Below are positions 1 to 9,367 of a DNA stretch of 64,000 nucleotides, piece after piece (the stretch's first letter is position 1; each line of letters starts with the position of its first letter). Source of the stretch: CBDCGJ01 sp965238305 (GTDB lineage: Bacteria; Pseudomonadota; Alphaproteobacteria; GCA-2731375); contig CBDEHK010000001.1 in NCBI GenBank assembly GCA_965238305.1, positions 3,782,001-3,846,000 of the forward strand, given 5' to 3'. The notes below the pieces were generated by a model. The model saw only the letters and a program-made list of their open reading frames with translations, was not told the origin of the DNA and did not search any database. The translations under genes and the position numbers were made by a program.

Positions 1-1
1 T

Positions 2-1552
2 CACAATATCCCACAACTCTTTCCAACCGCAGCACTGGAAGAAGCAAAAAATGCCAAGCCAGTTCGTATTGGTAATCGAACCGATTTGCGCGAGCTGCCC
101 TTTGTCACCATTGACGGCGACGATGCTCGCGATTTTGATGACGCAGTTTTTGCTCAAGGTGATGACGATCCCAAGAACAAGGGCGGCTGGCGACTTATCG
201 TCGCGATTGCCGATGTCGCCCAATATGTCCGCCCTGGCAGCGCCCTTGACCAAGCCGCGTGGGAACGAGGCAATTCCTGCTATTTTCCGGACCGGGTGGT
301 GCCGATGCTGCCGGAGGCACTCTCGAACGACCTTTGTTCATTGCGCGAGAAGGTCGATCGTCCGGTAATCTCGGTGGAAATTAAGATCAACAACAACGGC
401 CGTAAACTTTGGCATAAGTTTGATCGCGCGATGATCCGGTCCGCCGCTCGCCTGACCTACCAACAGATGCAGCGGGTCGCAGACGGTCTACCGGACGACA
501 AAACGGAAGGTTTGATCGGCGATGTGGTCGAGCCAATTTATGGCGCCTATGAAGCGGTGCGCCGTGCTACGCTGGCCCGCGAACCGCTGGATCTAGACCT
601 TCCGGAAATGCGGATCAGTTTGGATGATCAAGGCAAGGTTGCCGATGTTCGAGCTCGCGAACGGCTCGATTCTCATCGCCTGATTGAAGAATTCATGGTT
701 CTTGCCAATGTCTGTGCAGCCGAAACCTTGGAAGGGCAACACCAGCCTTGCATGTATCGCGTGCATGAGGAACCAGATCAGGAGCGGGTGCGCGGTCTGC
801 ACGAATTCTTGCGCGGAATTGGATTAGATTTTGCCTTGGGTGACCGCATTCGACCAGCGCTTTTTAATCGTATCATTCACAAAACCCGTGACAGCGAAAA
901 TGCTGAAGTTGTTAGTCTGTCGATCCTAAGATCGCAATCGCAAGCGCGCTACAGTCCCGACAATTTAGGCCATTTCGGCCTGGCATTAGCGCGGTATGCA
1001 CATTTTACTTCCCCGATTAGACGTTATTCCGATCTGTTGGTGCATCGCGCATTAATCAAAGGCGGTGGATTGGGCCAAGGCGGATTAGGTGGTGATGAAG
1101 CCGAAGATTTTGTCCGCATCGGCGAGCACATCTCGAAAACCGAACGCCGCGGCATGTTGGCGGAAAGAGAATGTGTCGATCGTTATATTGCCAGTCATTT
1201 GACCGACCGCATCGACGCGGAGTTCGAGGCCCGTATTTCTGGCGTCACCCGCGCCGGACTCTTTATTCGCCTGCTTGAAAATCACGCTGACGGATTGATC
1301 CCGATCAGTACGTTAGGCGACGACTATTACCATCACGACGAACGCCAACAATGTCTTATTGGTGAACGTAGCAATACACGTTATCAACTTGGTGATCCAA
1401 TCAAAGTACGCCTGCTCGAGGCCAACCGCCTAACCGGTGGGTTGATATTTGCAGTTGTCGGAATAAAAACGGGCAAAGGAAATCCGGCAAAACCGACATT
1501 TGGCAAAAAACAAAATCACCAGCGCAAACGCAAAGGCCGTAAGCGCCGTTAA
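2..1552 (+). CDS. rnr: Ribonuclease R, 3' part (5' end outside window)
   Basis: Processive 3'-5' exoribonuclease that degrades structured RNA in the cytoplasm. The reading frame is open from base 2 with no start, so the N-terminal cold-shock domains lie off the left edge. The visible part opens just before the RNB catalytic signature (TIDGDDARDFDDAV), whose aspartates bind the catalytic metals. The RNB domain continues through HFTSPIRRYSDLLVHRAL. An S1 RNA-binding domain follows (FEARISGVTRAGLFIRL onward). The protein ends in a very basic tail (RKRKGRKRR), as is usual for RNase R and unlike RNase II. It stops at TAA 1550-1552 and is followed 75 bp later by an L,D-transpeptidase gene. Identification is firm; only the N-terminus is missing. 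Confidence 0.95.
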   Translation, partial: HNIPQLFPTAALEEAKNAKPVRIGNRTDLRELPFVTIDGDDARDFDDAVFAQGDDDPKNKGGWRLIVAIADVAQYVRPGSALDQAAWERGNSCYFPDRVVPMLPEALSNDLCSLREKVDRPVISVEIKINNNGRKLWHKFDRAMIRSAARLTYQQMQRVADGLPDDKTEGLIGDVVEPIYGAYEAVRRATLAREPLDLDLPEMRISLDDQGKVADVRARERLDSHRLIEEFMVLANVCAAETLEGQHQPCMYRVHEEPDQERVRGLHEFLRGIGLDFALGDRIRPALFNRIIHKTRDSENAEVVSLSILRSQSQARYSPDNLGHFGLALARYAHFTSPIRRYSDLLVHRALIKGGGLGQGGLGGDEAEDFVRIGEHISKTERRGMLAERECVDRYIASHLTDRIDAEFEARISGVTRAGLFIRLLENHADGLIPISTLGDDYYHHDERQQCLIGERSNTRYQLGDPIKVRLLEANRLTGGLIFAVVGIKTGKGNPAKPTFGKKQNHQRKRKGRKRR

Positions 1553-1626
1553 TATGTTGCCCTCGGCGCTGCGATCCGCGAAAATACTTATTCGTCACTC
1601 CAACGCTTGCGGTAAGGGGATATGCA

Positions 1627-3261
1627 GTGCGTATTTTGTTGATTAGCTTCGCTCTTATTTTACTCGTCAATACTGCACATGCAGAGGCATTTCGTAGTCT
1701 ACTAGTGCGGCAATTGAGTGCCAGTACGGAGACAGCAACAACGGAAGACGAAGCTGAATCTCTCGCTGTACTAGAAGCCTATTATCTCAGTGGCGATTTG
1801 CGCCCGGTTTGGGTTGGAGAGCGCGGTGTCAACAAAAAAGGGCGCGACCTCTCATCTTTGATCGCGACGTCGGACCAAGACGGCCTGCGTCCCAAAGACT
1901 ATGGCACACATACGATTTCCAAACTTTTGAACACAACGGACCCGGCCGATATTGTGGCGCTGGAGTTGAAATTGAGCTTGGCGTTGATGCAACTGACATC
2001 CGATCTCGGTGAAGGTCGCACCAGTCCACATGTCGCCGATCCGAATCTTTACCCATTTCGTGATGAAGTCAACAAAGGTCAGATTATCGAAGAAGCAGCG
2101 TCGACAACCGATCTGGACGCGTTTGTCGCCAAATATCGCCCACAAACCGTACGTTATAAGCGCGCCAAACAAGCCTTGGCGATGTATCGCGAGCTCGCAG
2201 AAACTGGCGGGTGGAAACCGATCCCGGCTGGAGACAGCATAAAACCGGGCATGAAAAATGCACGCGTTGGCCTGTTACGGTCACATTTGCGTTTATGGGA
2301 CGATCTAAAAGTTGAAAATGATCGGGCCGCCCAGGGTAGTGATGCCAATTATTACGACGACGACATGGTCAAAGCCGTCAAATGGATGCAATATCGCCAT
2401 GGCTTGGCACAAGATGGTGCGGTTGGCAAAGCAACCTTGGCAGCAATAAATGTCCCGGTCGAAGACCGAATAGATCAATTGGTCATCAATTTGGAGCGCC
2501 GGCGTTGGATGACCGACGATTTTGGTCAGCGCTATATTTTTGTCAATTTGGCCGATTTCACCTTGAAATTGGTTGATGAACCAAAAACTTTGCTGGATAT
2601 GCGGGTGGTGATTGGCAAGACCTATCACAAAACACCGGTGTTCAGTAAAAACATGACTTATCTGGTAATCAATCCGTTTTGGAATGTACCGCCCAGTATT
2701 GCCGGTGGCGAAATACTGCCAAAATTGAAAAAAGATCCGGGCTATTTAGCGAAAAAAAATTTCACGCTCTTGAGTGACTGGAGCGCTAGTGCCCAATCGG
2801 TCGATCCCTATACCATTGATTGGAGCCAAGTTACGCGGCGAAATTTTCGCTGGCGCCTGCGACAGGGTCCCGGAGATGGTAACGCTCTTGGTCGGATAAA
2901 GTTCATGTTACCTAATCACTTTAACGTCTATCTACATGACACTCCAAGCAAATCTAAATTCAGTCAAACCGTTCGAAGCTTTAGTCACGGCTGTGTCCGG
3001 GTGCATGAACCGACGCGCTTGGCGGCTGCCGTCTTGACTGAAAATAAGGGTTGGGGCGAAGAGGAAATTACTGCTGCGATCACTGCAAAAAAGCGTCGGA
3101 TCGTCAAATTGAAAAACCCTCTGCCGGTACATATCAGCTATCTGACCGCCTGGGTGAACAAGGATATGTCGGTTCATTTCCGCGCCGACATTTACGACCG
3201 CGATAAACAACTTGCGAATAACCTGCTGGGCCAGCGCGATAACCGATTCGCCATGCGCTAA
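1627..3261 (+). CDS. L,D-transpeptidase (YcbB/LdtD-like) with peptidoglycan-binding domain
   Basis: Predicted periplasmic enzyme that makes 3-3 cross-links in peptidoglycan or attaches proteins to it. It has 544 aa. A signal peptide is visible (MRILLISFALILLVNTAHAEA). A scaffold region follows, then a peptidoglycan-binding repeat (VKAVKWMQYRHGLAQDGAVGKATLAAINV, split here as WMQYRHGLAQDG and GKATLAAINV), then a YkuD domain. The YkuD domain carries the active-site motif SHGCVRVHEP near residue 455, with the nucleophilic Cys, and NPFWNVPPSIA upstream. The GTG start at 1627 is preceded by AAGGGGA at a 6-bp spacing; the ATG at 1622 is out of frame. Domain order and length match the large YcbB class rather than the short ErfK class. 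Confidence 0.93.
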   Translation: MRILLISFALILLVNTAHAEAFRSLLVRQLSASTETATTEDEAESLAVLEAYYLSGDLRPVWVGERGVNKKGRDLSSLIATSDQDGLRPKDYGTHTISKLLNTTDPADIVALELKLSLALMQLTSDLGEGRTSPHVADPNLYPFRDEVNKGQIIEEAASTTDLDAFVAKYRPQTVRYKRAKQALAMYRELAETGGWKPIPAGDSIKPGMKNARVGLLRSHLRLWDDLKVENDRAAQGSDANYYDDDMVKAVKWMQYRHGLAQDGAVGKATLAAINVPVEDRIDQLVINLERRRWMTDDFGQRYIFVNLADFTLKLVDEPKTLLDMRVVIGKTYHKTPVFSKNMTYLVINPFWNVPPSIAGGEILPKLKKDPGYLAKKNFTLLSDWSASAQSVDPYTIDWSQVTRRNFRWRLRQGPGDGNALGRIKFMLPNHFNVYLHDTPSKSKFSQTVRSFSHGCVRVHEPTRLAAAVLTENKGWGEEEITAAITAKKRRIVKLKNPLPVHISYLTAWVNKDMSVHFRADIYDRDKQLANNLLGQRDNRFAMR

Positions 3262-3399
3262 CAGATACTTTCTATACAAACAAGTTTCCTGTATAGTTAA
3301 CGGCGTCGAAAGATATGATTGTAACTAAAAATTTATGACTATTTTATAGAGTTTTGTTGAATTTATGAGTTTGTAATAAAGTTGGGGGCAGCGTACCGA

Positions 3400-3984
3400 A
3401 TGTCGAGTAACGAGTATTTCGACGATTTGTCGATTGTTAACCGTCGGAAATTTCTAACCGGACTATCAGCAGCGATTGCGACTGCAGGTGTCCTTTCACC
3501 AATTTCCGCTTTCGCCGCGCGCCAGCCATTGGCAGCGACGCGCAGTCTTGCCTTTCGCTCTGTTCATACAGGTGAGTCGGTCAATGCTGTTTATGTGCGA
3601 AACCATCAGATAAATCCTGTCGGATTGGATAACATCAATTATCTGCTGCGCGATTGGCGCAACGACAAACGAATGGATATGAGTCTGGAACTTTTGGATA
3701 TGCTGTCTGCATTGCAGGAACGCATGGGGACAGAAGCGCCATTTGAAGTTATTTCCGCCTATCGGTCACCGGAAACCAACAAAATGTTGCGCGCTAGAAG
3801 TTCCGGCGTTGCCAAGAATAGCTTGCATATCCAGGGCAAAGCCATCGACATCCGCTTGCCGAACCGTGATCTATCTGCCTTGCACAAAGGGGCACTTTCG
3901 CTCAATGCCGGCGGCGTCGGGCTATATTCCAGATCTGGCTTTGTTCATATCGATACTGGCCGGGTACGCAACTGGGGCAGTTGA
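3400..3984 (+). CDS. Tat-exported DUF882 / YcbK-type M15 peptidase-like protein
   Basis: Protein of 194 aa from the preferred ATG at 3400; a TTG at 3382 would add six residues. A twin-arginine signal is clear (NRRKFLTGLSAAIATAG), predicting folded export to the periplasm. The rest is a Peptidase_M15_2/DUF882 domain with the metal-site pattern of this family: SAYRSPETN, then SLHIQGKAIDIRLPN, then GFVHIDTGRVRNWG. Known homologues are peptidoglycan-modifying or binding proteins related to D,D-carboxypeptidases. It follows an L,D-transpeptidase by about 140 bp, and this L,D-transpeptidase-DUF882 order is recurrent in alphaproteobacteria, so a joint role in wall remodelling is a fair inference. 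Confidence 0.9.
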   Translation: MSSNEYFDDLSIVNRRKFLTGLSAAIATAGVLSPISAFAARQPLAATRSLAFRSVHTGESVNAVYVRNHQINPVGLDNINYLLRDWRNDKRMDMSLELLDMLSALQERMGTEAPFEVISAYRSPETNKMLRARSSGVAKNSLHIQGKAIDIRLPNRDLSALHKGALSLNAGGVGLYSRSGFVHIDTGRVRNWGS

Positions 3985-4074
3985 CCGCAAACCGATGGGA
4001 CGATCTGTCGCAGTGGCGGAATTCCAGTTCCGCGCTATATAAAAAAATACCAAAACCGACGAGAATTCCTTCCC

Positions 4075-4461
4075 ATGACCTATTTCGTAGAAGCCAAACG
4101 AGCTTTGTTGCCCGCGTTATTGCGAGGCTGGAAGCAAAAATGCCCCGCCTGTGGTCAAGGCGCTATTTTTGGCAAATTCCTAAAAACTACCCATGTCTGC
4201 GCCCATTGCGGTTTAGAGATTGACGGTCATCGCGTCGATGATGCGCCTCCCTACTTCACCATCATGATAATCGGACACATTGTCATACCGGGCCTGTTGC
4301 TGATGGAGAAAACGTGGGCCCCGCCGCAGTGGATTCACTTGTCGATCTGGCTGCCATTCACAATTGTCAGCTCGTTGTGGCTGCTACCAAGGATTAAAGG
4401 TGCGTTAATCGGGCTGCAATGGTCTAGGTACATGCATGGTTTCGGTGAAGATTTCGACTAG
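4075..4461 (+). CDS. DUF983 family zinc-ribbon membrane protein
   Basis: Small protein of 128 aa. A zinc-ribbon pattern is visible near residues 23-46 (CPACGQG, then CAHCGLE). Two hydrophobic stretches follow (about residues 62-80 and 92-110), consistent with two membrane helices. The DUF983 family is widespread in alphaproteobacteria and has no established function. The stop precedes the next gene by 65 bp and the Nudix genes downstream run in the same direction, so co-transcription is possible. Family assignment is confident; function is unknown. Confidence 0.85.
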   Translation: MTYFVEAKRALLPALLRGWKQKCPACGQGAIFGKFLKTTHVCAHCGLEIDGHRVDDAPPYFTIMIIGHIVIPGLLLMEKTWAPPQWIHLSIWLPFTIVSSLWLLPRIKGALIGLQWSRYMHGFGEDFD

Positions 4462-4526
4462 CCCAATGCGTCAAGCTGTCGCATGATGGGTATTCACGTC
4501 TGTCATTTCGAGAGTAAATTCATCAC

Positions 4527-5246
4527 ATGAGCGAAACATTCAACAAGCCGAGCGACGGCGAGATGCGTAAGTCTGGACAAATTTGTGTTCGTCCGAAAGA
4601 CGCGGCGACCTTGGTTCTGATTAAAAAAGTAAACCGCAAGAATTGTGTCTTGATGGGCCAGCGTGCCCGCGGGCATAAGTTTATGCCCGACCGCTATGTT
4701 TTCCCTGGCGGCCGGGTTGACCGGGCCGATGGCTATGGACCACAGGGAAGTCGCTTGAAACCGCGAGTTGCCAAGCATCTGGAAAAATCGGCGACACCAC
4801 ATCGCGCCCGCGCCCTGGCTTTGGCTGCAATCCGCGAAACCTTCGAAGAAACCGGTATGATCTTGGGTGAGCCGCTTAAACAAATTCCCAATCGGGTACC
4901 GGTAAGCTGGCAGCCATTTATTGATACTGGCTATGCTCCGGCCCTCGATTCTTTGGAATATCTCTGCCGCGCAATTACGCCACCTTATCGCCCGGTGCGT
5001 TTCAATGCCCGCTTTCTTATTGCCGACGGTAACTTGCTCGAAGGGGAAATGGCCGGCACCGGGGAATTGTTGTACCTCGATTGGATTCCGATTAAGGATG
5101 CGATGGAACTTAATCTGCCCAATATCACCCGTCGTGTCTTGGGCGATCTAAAATATGTGATTGATGAGCCGGAGAAATTTCGTCGCCGCAAGAATACCTT
5201 TTTGTTTCATCAAGTCCATGGCAAGCATGTCTTCACCGAAGAATAA
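4527..5246 (+). CDS. Nudix hydrolase (first of tandem pair), NUDT19-like split box
   Basis: Predicted hydrolase of nucleoside-diphosphate-linked substrates, 239 aa. The second half of the Nudix box is intact (RETFEETG), with the metal-binding glutamates. The upstream glycine element (FPGGRVD) is separated from it by a long insertion of roughly 38 residues, as in the NUDT19/CoA-diphosphatase-like branch. The C-terminal part (ITPPYRPVRFNARFLIA) is shared with the next gene. It ends 3 bp before that gene starts, which indicates a tandem duplication in one operon. CoA or acyl-CoA hydrolysis is a plausible substrate guess from the split-box architecture only. Confidence 0.87.
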   Translation: MSETFNKPSDGEMRKSGQICVRPKDAATLVLIKKVNRKNCVLMGQRARGHKFMPDRYVFPGGRVDRADGYGPQGSRLKPRVAKHLEKSATPHRARALALAAIRETFEETGMILGEPLKQIPNRVPVSWQPFIDTGYAPALDSLEYLCRAITPPYRPVRFNARFLIADGNLLEGEMAGTGELLYLDWIPIKDAMELNLPNITRRVLGDLKYVIDEPEKFRRRKNTFLFHQVHGKHVFTEE

Positions 5247-5249
5247 CAA

Positions 5250-5873
5250 ATGAATAACCAAAATTTACCGGTTCGCCCGAAAAATGCGGCTAGTCTTGTC
5301 ATCCTGCGCGGTGACGCCGCCAATACGGAAATACTGTTGGGAAAGCGGGCGTCGAAGCACCGTTTTTTGCCTGACGTTTTTGTCTTTCCCGGCGGTCGGG
5401 TCGACAGCCAAGATCATGGTGTTCAAGGCACCAGCGATCTGCAACCACGCGTTGCGGAAAAATTGCAGCAAAAATGGTCACCACGTACCGCCCGGGCGTT
5501 AGCGACTGCTGCCTTGCGCGAAACATACGAAGAAACCGGTTTAGTGTTCGGAGAATTTCAAGGGGATAAATTTCTCCCGGACTTGCGTCAACTGGACTAT
5601 GTTGCGCGCGCAATCACCCCACCGGTCAGCCCGATCCGTTTCCATGCACGATTTTTTTCTGTTCGTGCTGAACACGCGCGTGGAAAATTAGCGGATAGTG
5701 TTGAACTGCATGAACTGCAATGGATCACGATCAAGGACGCCTTGGCGCTGCCATTGATTGACGTTACGGAATTTGTGCTGCAGGAAGTCGAACGCCGCCT
5801 CGGCGGATGGAAACCGCCTGGAGTGCCGCTATTCAGTTATCGTCGAGGGACGCCGAGTGTCCGCTACGAATGA
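5250..5873 (+). CDS. Nudix hydrolase (second of tandem pair)
   Basis: Paralogue of the gene immediately upstream, 207 aa. It shares the opening NAASLVILRG / DAATLVLIKK segment, the FPGGRVD glycine element, the long insertion, the Nudix core RETYEETGLVFGE and the ITPPVSPIRFHARF segment. The ATG at 5250 lies 3 bp after the previous stop. Its 3' end overlaps the preferred start of the MFS transporter by 17 bp, so the three genes probably form one transcript. The two copies differ enough to have diverged in substrate. Confidence 0.87.
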   Translation: MNNQNLPVRPKNAASLVILRGDAANTEILLGKRASKHRFLPDVFVFPGGRVDSQDHGVQGTSDLQPRVAEKLQQKWSPRTARALATAALRETYEETGLVFGEFQGDKFLPDLRQLDYVARAITPPVSPIRFHARFFSVRAEHARGKLADSVELHELQWITIKDALALPLIDVTEFVLQEVERRLGGWKPPGVPLFSYRRGTPSVRYE

Positions 5874-7035
5874 TCGCAGTGCAATAACAGATCTAACGAA
5901 AGCCCAACGAGTACGCGGCCTCATCGCTGCGATTACCTGTATCAGTGTTTATGGTATTGTTGGCGGCCTGAGCGGGCCACTAATATCCTTGAAAATGCAA
6001 GCAGTTGGCATCGATCCTTCTATTATCGGTGCCAATGCAGCAGCAATGGCCGGCGGCATCATTTTGATTTCCCCGTTCATCCCACGCCTAACTGCCTGGT
6101 TGGGCCCGCGGATTTTTCTGGTGTCTTGTTTAATCGTTGAAATGGTACTGCTGCTTGCATTCCCATTAACCGAAAATGTCTTTGCATGGTTTGTGTTACG
6201 CCTTCTTATGGGTGCTTCCGTTTGCGGTCTCTTTGTCATTAGCGAGACATGGATTAATCAATTAGTAGACGATGCCTATCGGGGTCGCACTTTAGCGATC
6301 TATGCGACATTTTTATCGGTTGGTTTCGCCGTTGGGCCGTCTTTGATCCCGCTTACCGGTATCGCTGGTTGGACACCATTCCTTGTTGCCGCCGGTATTG
6401 TATGTTTAGCCATGATCCCCATGGCCCTGGCGGGAAACAGCGGCATTGGATTTACCGAAAAAGCCTCCTTTTCGTCCCTCGCGTTTTTACGCTTAGCCCC
6501 CAGTATTGCTCTGGCTGTTCTAGTTGTTTCGTTTTTCGAAATGGGGGCGCCAAACATATTACCAATATATGGCGTTGGACATGGTCTTGATGTCAACTCA
6601 AGTGCCTTGATGGCAACTTTCATCGGCGGTGGTGGCATCGTTCTGATGTTGCCGATCGGATGGTTGGCAGACAAAATGGATCGCATGAAACTAATCGCAA
6701 TCTGCGCCCTGATCGCTGCTGCTTCAGTCATTTCTCTGCCTTGGATCATCAAAAACCCGGTTTTTCTATACACCATGCTACTTATCCTAGGCGGCACAGT
6801 TCATGGAATTTATGCATGCGCGTTGGCGGTTATAGGCGCGCGCTTTCAAGGTAGCGACTTGGTCTCCGCTAATGCTGCCACTGCTATGATATGGGGCTGT
6901 GGCAGCGTTCTTGGCCCGGCATTTGTCGGTATATCCATGGAAATTGCACCGACCTACGGTGTGCCGTTTGTTATTATGGCCGTTTGCGCCTTATTCGGCG
7001 GTTTTGCGATCCTGCGTCAATTGCACAAAAGATAG
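5857..7035 (+). CDS. Major facilitator superfamily transporter (YcaD-like)
   Basis: Inner-membrane transporter of about 392 aa with roughly twelve hydrophobic segments. The preferred start is the GTG at 5857, which gives VSATNDRSAITDLTKAQR before the first helix. An in-frame start at 5758 exists but would lie deep inside the Nudix gene. The MFS loop 2-3 region reads PRLTAWLGPR, and helix 5 carries YATFLSVGFAVGPSLI. The overall pattern (ETWINQLVDDAYRGRTLAIY) resembles the YcaD branch of drug/metabolite exporters. Substrate is unknown. A 17-bp overlap with the Nudix gene suggests translational coupling. Confidence 0.85.
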   Translation: MSATNDRSAITDLTKAQRVRGLIAAITCISVYGIVGGLSGPLISLKMQAVGIDPSIIGANAAAMAGGIILISPFIPRLTAWLGPRIFLVSCLIVEMVLLLAFPLTENVFAWFVLRLLMGASVCGLFVISETWINQLVDDAYRGRTLAIYATFLSVGFAVGPSLIPLTGIAGWTPFLVAAGIVCLAMIPMALAGNSGIGFTEKASFSSLAFLRLAPSIALAVLVVSFFEMGAPNILPIYGVGHGLDVNSSALMATFIGGGGIVLMLPIGWLADKMDRMKLIAICALIAAASVISLPWIIKNPVFLYTMLLILGGTVHGIYACALAVIGARFQGSDLVSANAATAMIWGCGSVLGPAFVGISMEIAPTYGVPFVIMAVCALFGGFAILRQLHKR

Positions 7036-7076
7036 TTCAAATTGTGGATTTTCTCGCCAAATCATGACCTTCCTGC

Positions 7077-7104
7077 TTGACTTGATGAATTTGGCAAGTA
7101 TTGT
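7077..7104 (+). promoter_or_regulatory. Candidate sigma-70 promoter for rpmG
   Basis: TTGACT at 7077-7082 and TATTGT at 7099-7104 are separated by 16 bp, and the rpmG ATG lies 43 bp downstream of the -10. This is the best match in the 112-bp gap between the MFS gene and rpmG. It is pattern matching only. Confidence 0.35.
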
Positions 7105-7147
7105 GCCGAACCAATTAATCATGGCGTTATAGTTAGGAGACGCCGCC

Positions 7148-7315
7148 ATGGCGAAGCCCGCAACAATCAAAGTGAAACTCGTCAGCACCGCCGACACCGG
7201 TTATTACTATGTGACGAAGAAAAATCCGCGGAATCAGACGGAAAAAATGACCGCACGGAAATACGATCCGGTCGTGCGCAAGCACGTCGAATTCAAGGAA
7301 GCTAAAATCAAATAG
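7148..7315 (+). CDS. rpmG: 50S ribosomal protein L33
   Basis: Ribosomal large-subunit protein of 55 aa, beginning MAKPATIKVKLVSTADTGYY and ending VRKHVEFKEAKIK. The whole sequence matches bacterial L33, including the TGYYYVTKKNPRN core and the ARKYDP segment. It lacks the CxxC pairs, so it is the zinc-independent form usual in alphaproteobacteria. The ATG at 7148 follows TTAGGAGACG, a good ribosome-binding site. A strong intrinsic terminator lies just downstream, so rpmG is probably a monocistronic unit. Confidence 0.95.
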   Translation: MAKPATIKVKLVSTADTGYYYVTKKNPRNQTEKMTARKYDPVVRKHVEFKEAKIK

Positions 7316-7347
7316 GTATTTCTGTAGATTTCATTTCCGATGACGCC

Positions 7348-7378
7348 AGGGCGTGACTTAAGTCGCGCCCTCGTTTTT
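7348..7378 (+). terminator. Intrinsic terminator after rpmG
   Basis: A 10-bp stem (AGGGCGTGAC at 7348-7357 pairing with GTCGCGCCCT at 7362-7371, one G-T pair) closes a TTAA tetraloop. It is followed by a run of five T at 7374-7378. This is the clearest rho-independent terminator in the window, and it separates rpmG from the converging pleD gene. Confidence 0.85.
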
Positions 7379-7449
7379 CGGGCTATCAGATTGCATCAAT
7401 TGCCGATTGTGTGCCTTCGGCCAGTATTTTACGGCGAAACCGCGATTTG

Positions 7450-8852
7450 TTAGTCTTCGTTGGCGACCGCCGGTTGGGCTGCCGGATCGCTGATCACAAC
7501 GCGGTTTCGACCCCCACGCTTAGCATCGAATAGCACCATATCTGCACGGCCGACCAATTCTTTCGGAAGCTCTTCCGGATTGGCAGTCTGCGCCGCGCCG
7601 ATACTGACTGTCACCGTCAGTTCGCTGGCTGGCTCACCAACATTGAAGGTTTCAGACGCGATTTCTTCCCGCAGGCGTTCCGCGACCCGCGCCGCCACCT
7701 CGATCGTTGTGTCTGGCATGACCACGACAAACTCTTCACCACCATACCGCGCAGCCATGTCGATACCTCGGATACCACGGCGCATACGGTTCGCGAATTC
7801 CCGCAAAATGTCATCACCCACGGCATGACCATAGGTGTCGTTGATTACTTTGAAGTGATCGATATCGAGCATCAAGAAAGAAACAGGCCGCGATCCGCGT
7901 GTCCTGCTTTCAGCCAACAAGTGATCCAGATGGGCTTCCACATAACGACGGTTATAAAGTCCGGTCAAACTGTCCGTAACTGCCAGCGCCATCGACGCAT
8001 GATAATTTTCCCGCAACCGGTCTTCATAATGTTTGCGACGAATTTGCGTCCGGCAGCGGGCGATGAGTTCATTTTCATCGACTGGGCGCACAATATAGTC
8101 GTTGACGCCGAGTTCCATCGCTTTCACCAGGCGCGACTGCTCAAGGGCGGTATCTTCCATTAGTACCAACATCGGCGTCTGGCGGGTCCCTTCGAGGCTG
8201 CGGATGTTGGAGCATAGCCGTAGCGGGTCAAAATTCTCAACTGACATCGAAATGATGCACAAGTCCAAATTACCCTGTTTAGCGATTCGCAGAGCTGTTT
8301 CCTCGTCTTCGGCCAAACTGATGTTATTTTCCGCTTCTAAGAAACCGCGCATCTGGTCTGCTACCGGCGCTTCTTCTTCAATAATGAGAATATTCCCATC
8401 GCCGGTAAGTAATTCCGGGTCAATCGCTTCAATTACACCGAAACTGTTACTCGTTTGCTCCCGCATACGCAGTTCATCGGTCATCATTTTCAAACGAACG
8501 AGCGAGCGCACGCAAACAACGCGACATCATTGACCGGCTTGGTAAGAAAATCATCAGCCCCTGCTTCCAAGCCGCGAACCCGGTCGACTTGATCGCTTAG
8601 GGCAGTGACCATAACGACCGGAATGTGCATGGTGGCTTGGTTGGACTTGATTCGACGGCAAACTTCAAAACCGTCCATTTCCGGCATCATTACATCGAGC
8701 AAGATAATGTCGGGGGCACCCTGCTCCGCCTTTTCCAGCGCTTCCGCACCGCCATTGGCCGTTAAAACATCAAAATATTCTTTGGAAAGCTTGGCCTCTA
8801 ATAACTTTACGTTGACAAGAATATCATCAACAACAAGTACACGGGCGACCAT
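7450..8852 (-). pseudogene. pleD: PleD response regulator diguanylate cyclase, split by a frameshift
   Basis: PleD makes c-di-GMP and controls polar development in alphaproteobacteria. Reading the minus strand, residues 1-118 form the first receiver domain (VLVVDDILVNVKLLEAK, phospho-Asp in IILLDVMMPEMDGF, Lys in FLTKPVNDV). The frame then breaks near 8507-8515 and continues in another frame as VRSLVRLKMMTDELR. After this come a degenerate second receiver and a GGDEF domain with the active motif RYGGEEF and an RGID inhibitory site just before it. The missing piece is consistent with loss of about 4 bases in a GCGCGTGTGCGC-like stretch, removing one Arg. Upstream divK is 6 bp away. It may be a real mutation or a sequence error; apart from this point every domain is intact. 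Confidence 0.88.
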
Positions 8853-8858
8853 TTCAGA

Positions 8859-9224
8859 TTAATCCAAGAAACGTTTAACGGTGTCCAAGAACTGCTGCAG
8901 CGAGATTGGCTTAGCAATGTACGCTTCGCACCCGCCTTCGCGAATTTTTTCTTCATCCCCCTTCATCGCAAACGCGGTAACGGCAACGACCGGTATCGAT
9001 TTCAGATCGTCATCTTCTTTGATCCATTTGGTAATTTCTAATCCCGACACTTCAGGTAATTGGATATCCATCAATATCAGGTCTGGATGATGTTCACGCG
9101 CCAATACAAGCGCTTCCATGCCGTCTTTGGTTTGAATTGTATCATAACCATGCGCATCCAATAGATCCGTGAACAATTTCATATTGAGTTCATTGTCTTC
9201 GACAATTAGAACAGTTTTAGCCAT
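8859..9224 (-). CDS. divK: DivK single-domain response regulator
   Basis: Single receiver-domain protein of 121 aa that relays phosphate in the alphaproteobacterial cell-cycle and polarity network (the DivJ/PleC partners in Caulobacter). Acid pocket VEDNELNMKLF, phospho-acceptor in LILMDIQLPEVSG, switch TAF and conserved Lys in YIAKPISLQQF are all present. The whole length matches DivK closely, including the start MAKTVLIVEDNE. It precedes pleD by 6 bp in the standard divK-pleD order, so the two form an operon. The gene is divergent from the DUF3572 gene. Confidence 0.93.
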   Translation of the reverse strand: MAKTVLIVEDNELNMKLFTDLLDAHGYDTIQTKDGMEALVLAREHHPDLILMDIQLPEVSGLEITKWIKEDDDLKSIPVVAVTAFAMKGDEEKIREGGCEAYIAKPISLQQFLDTVKRFLD

Positions 9225-9367
9225 TTCTTCGGTTAACCTCTACTTGGTCGCCGTGTACACAACAATACTGCGAAAAGTCATATCATCTCAGCGCGGTTTG
9301 GCCAAGCATGACGCGTAATATTTTATCCCTACAATATGCTCAACACAAATTAAAGAGGCGTTACTTA

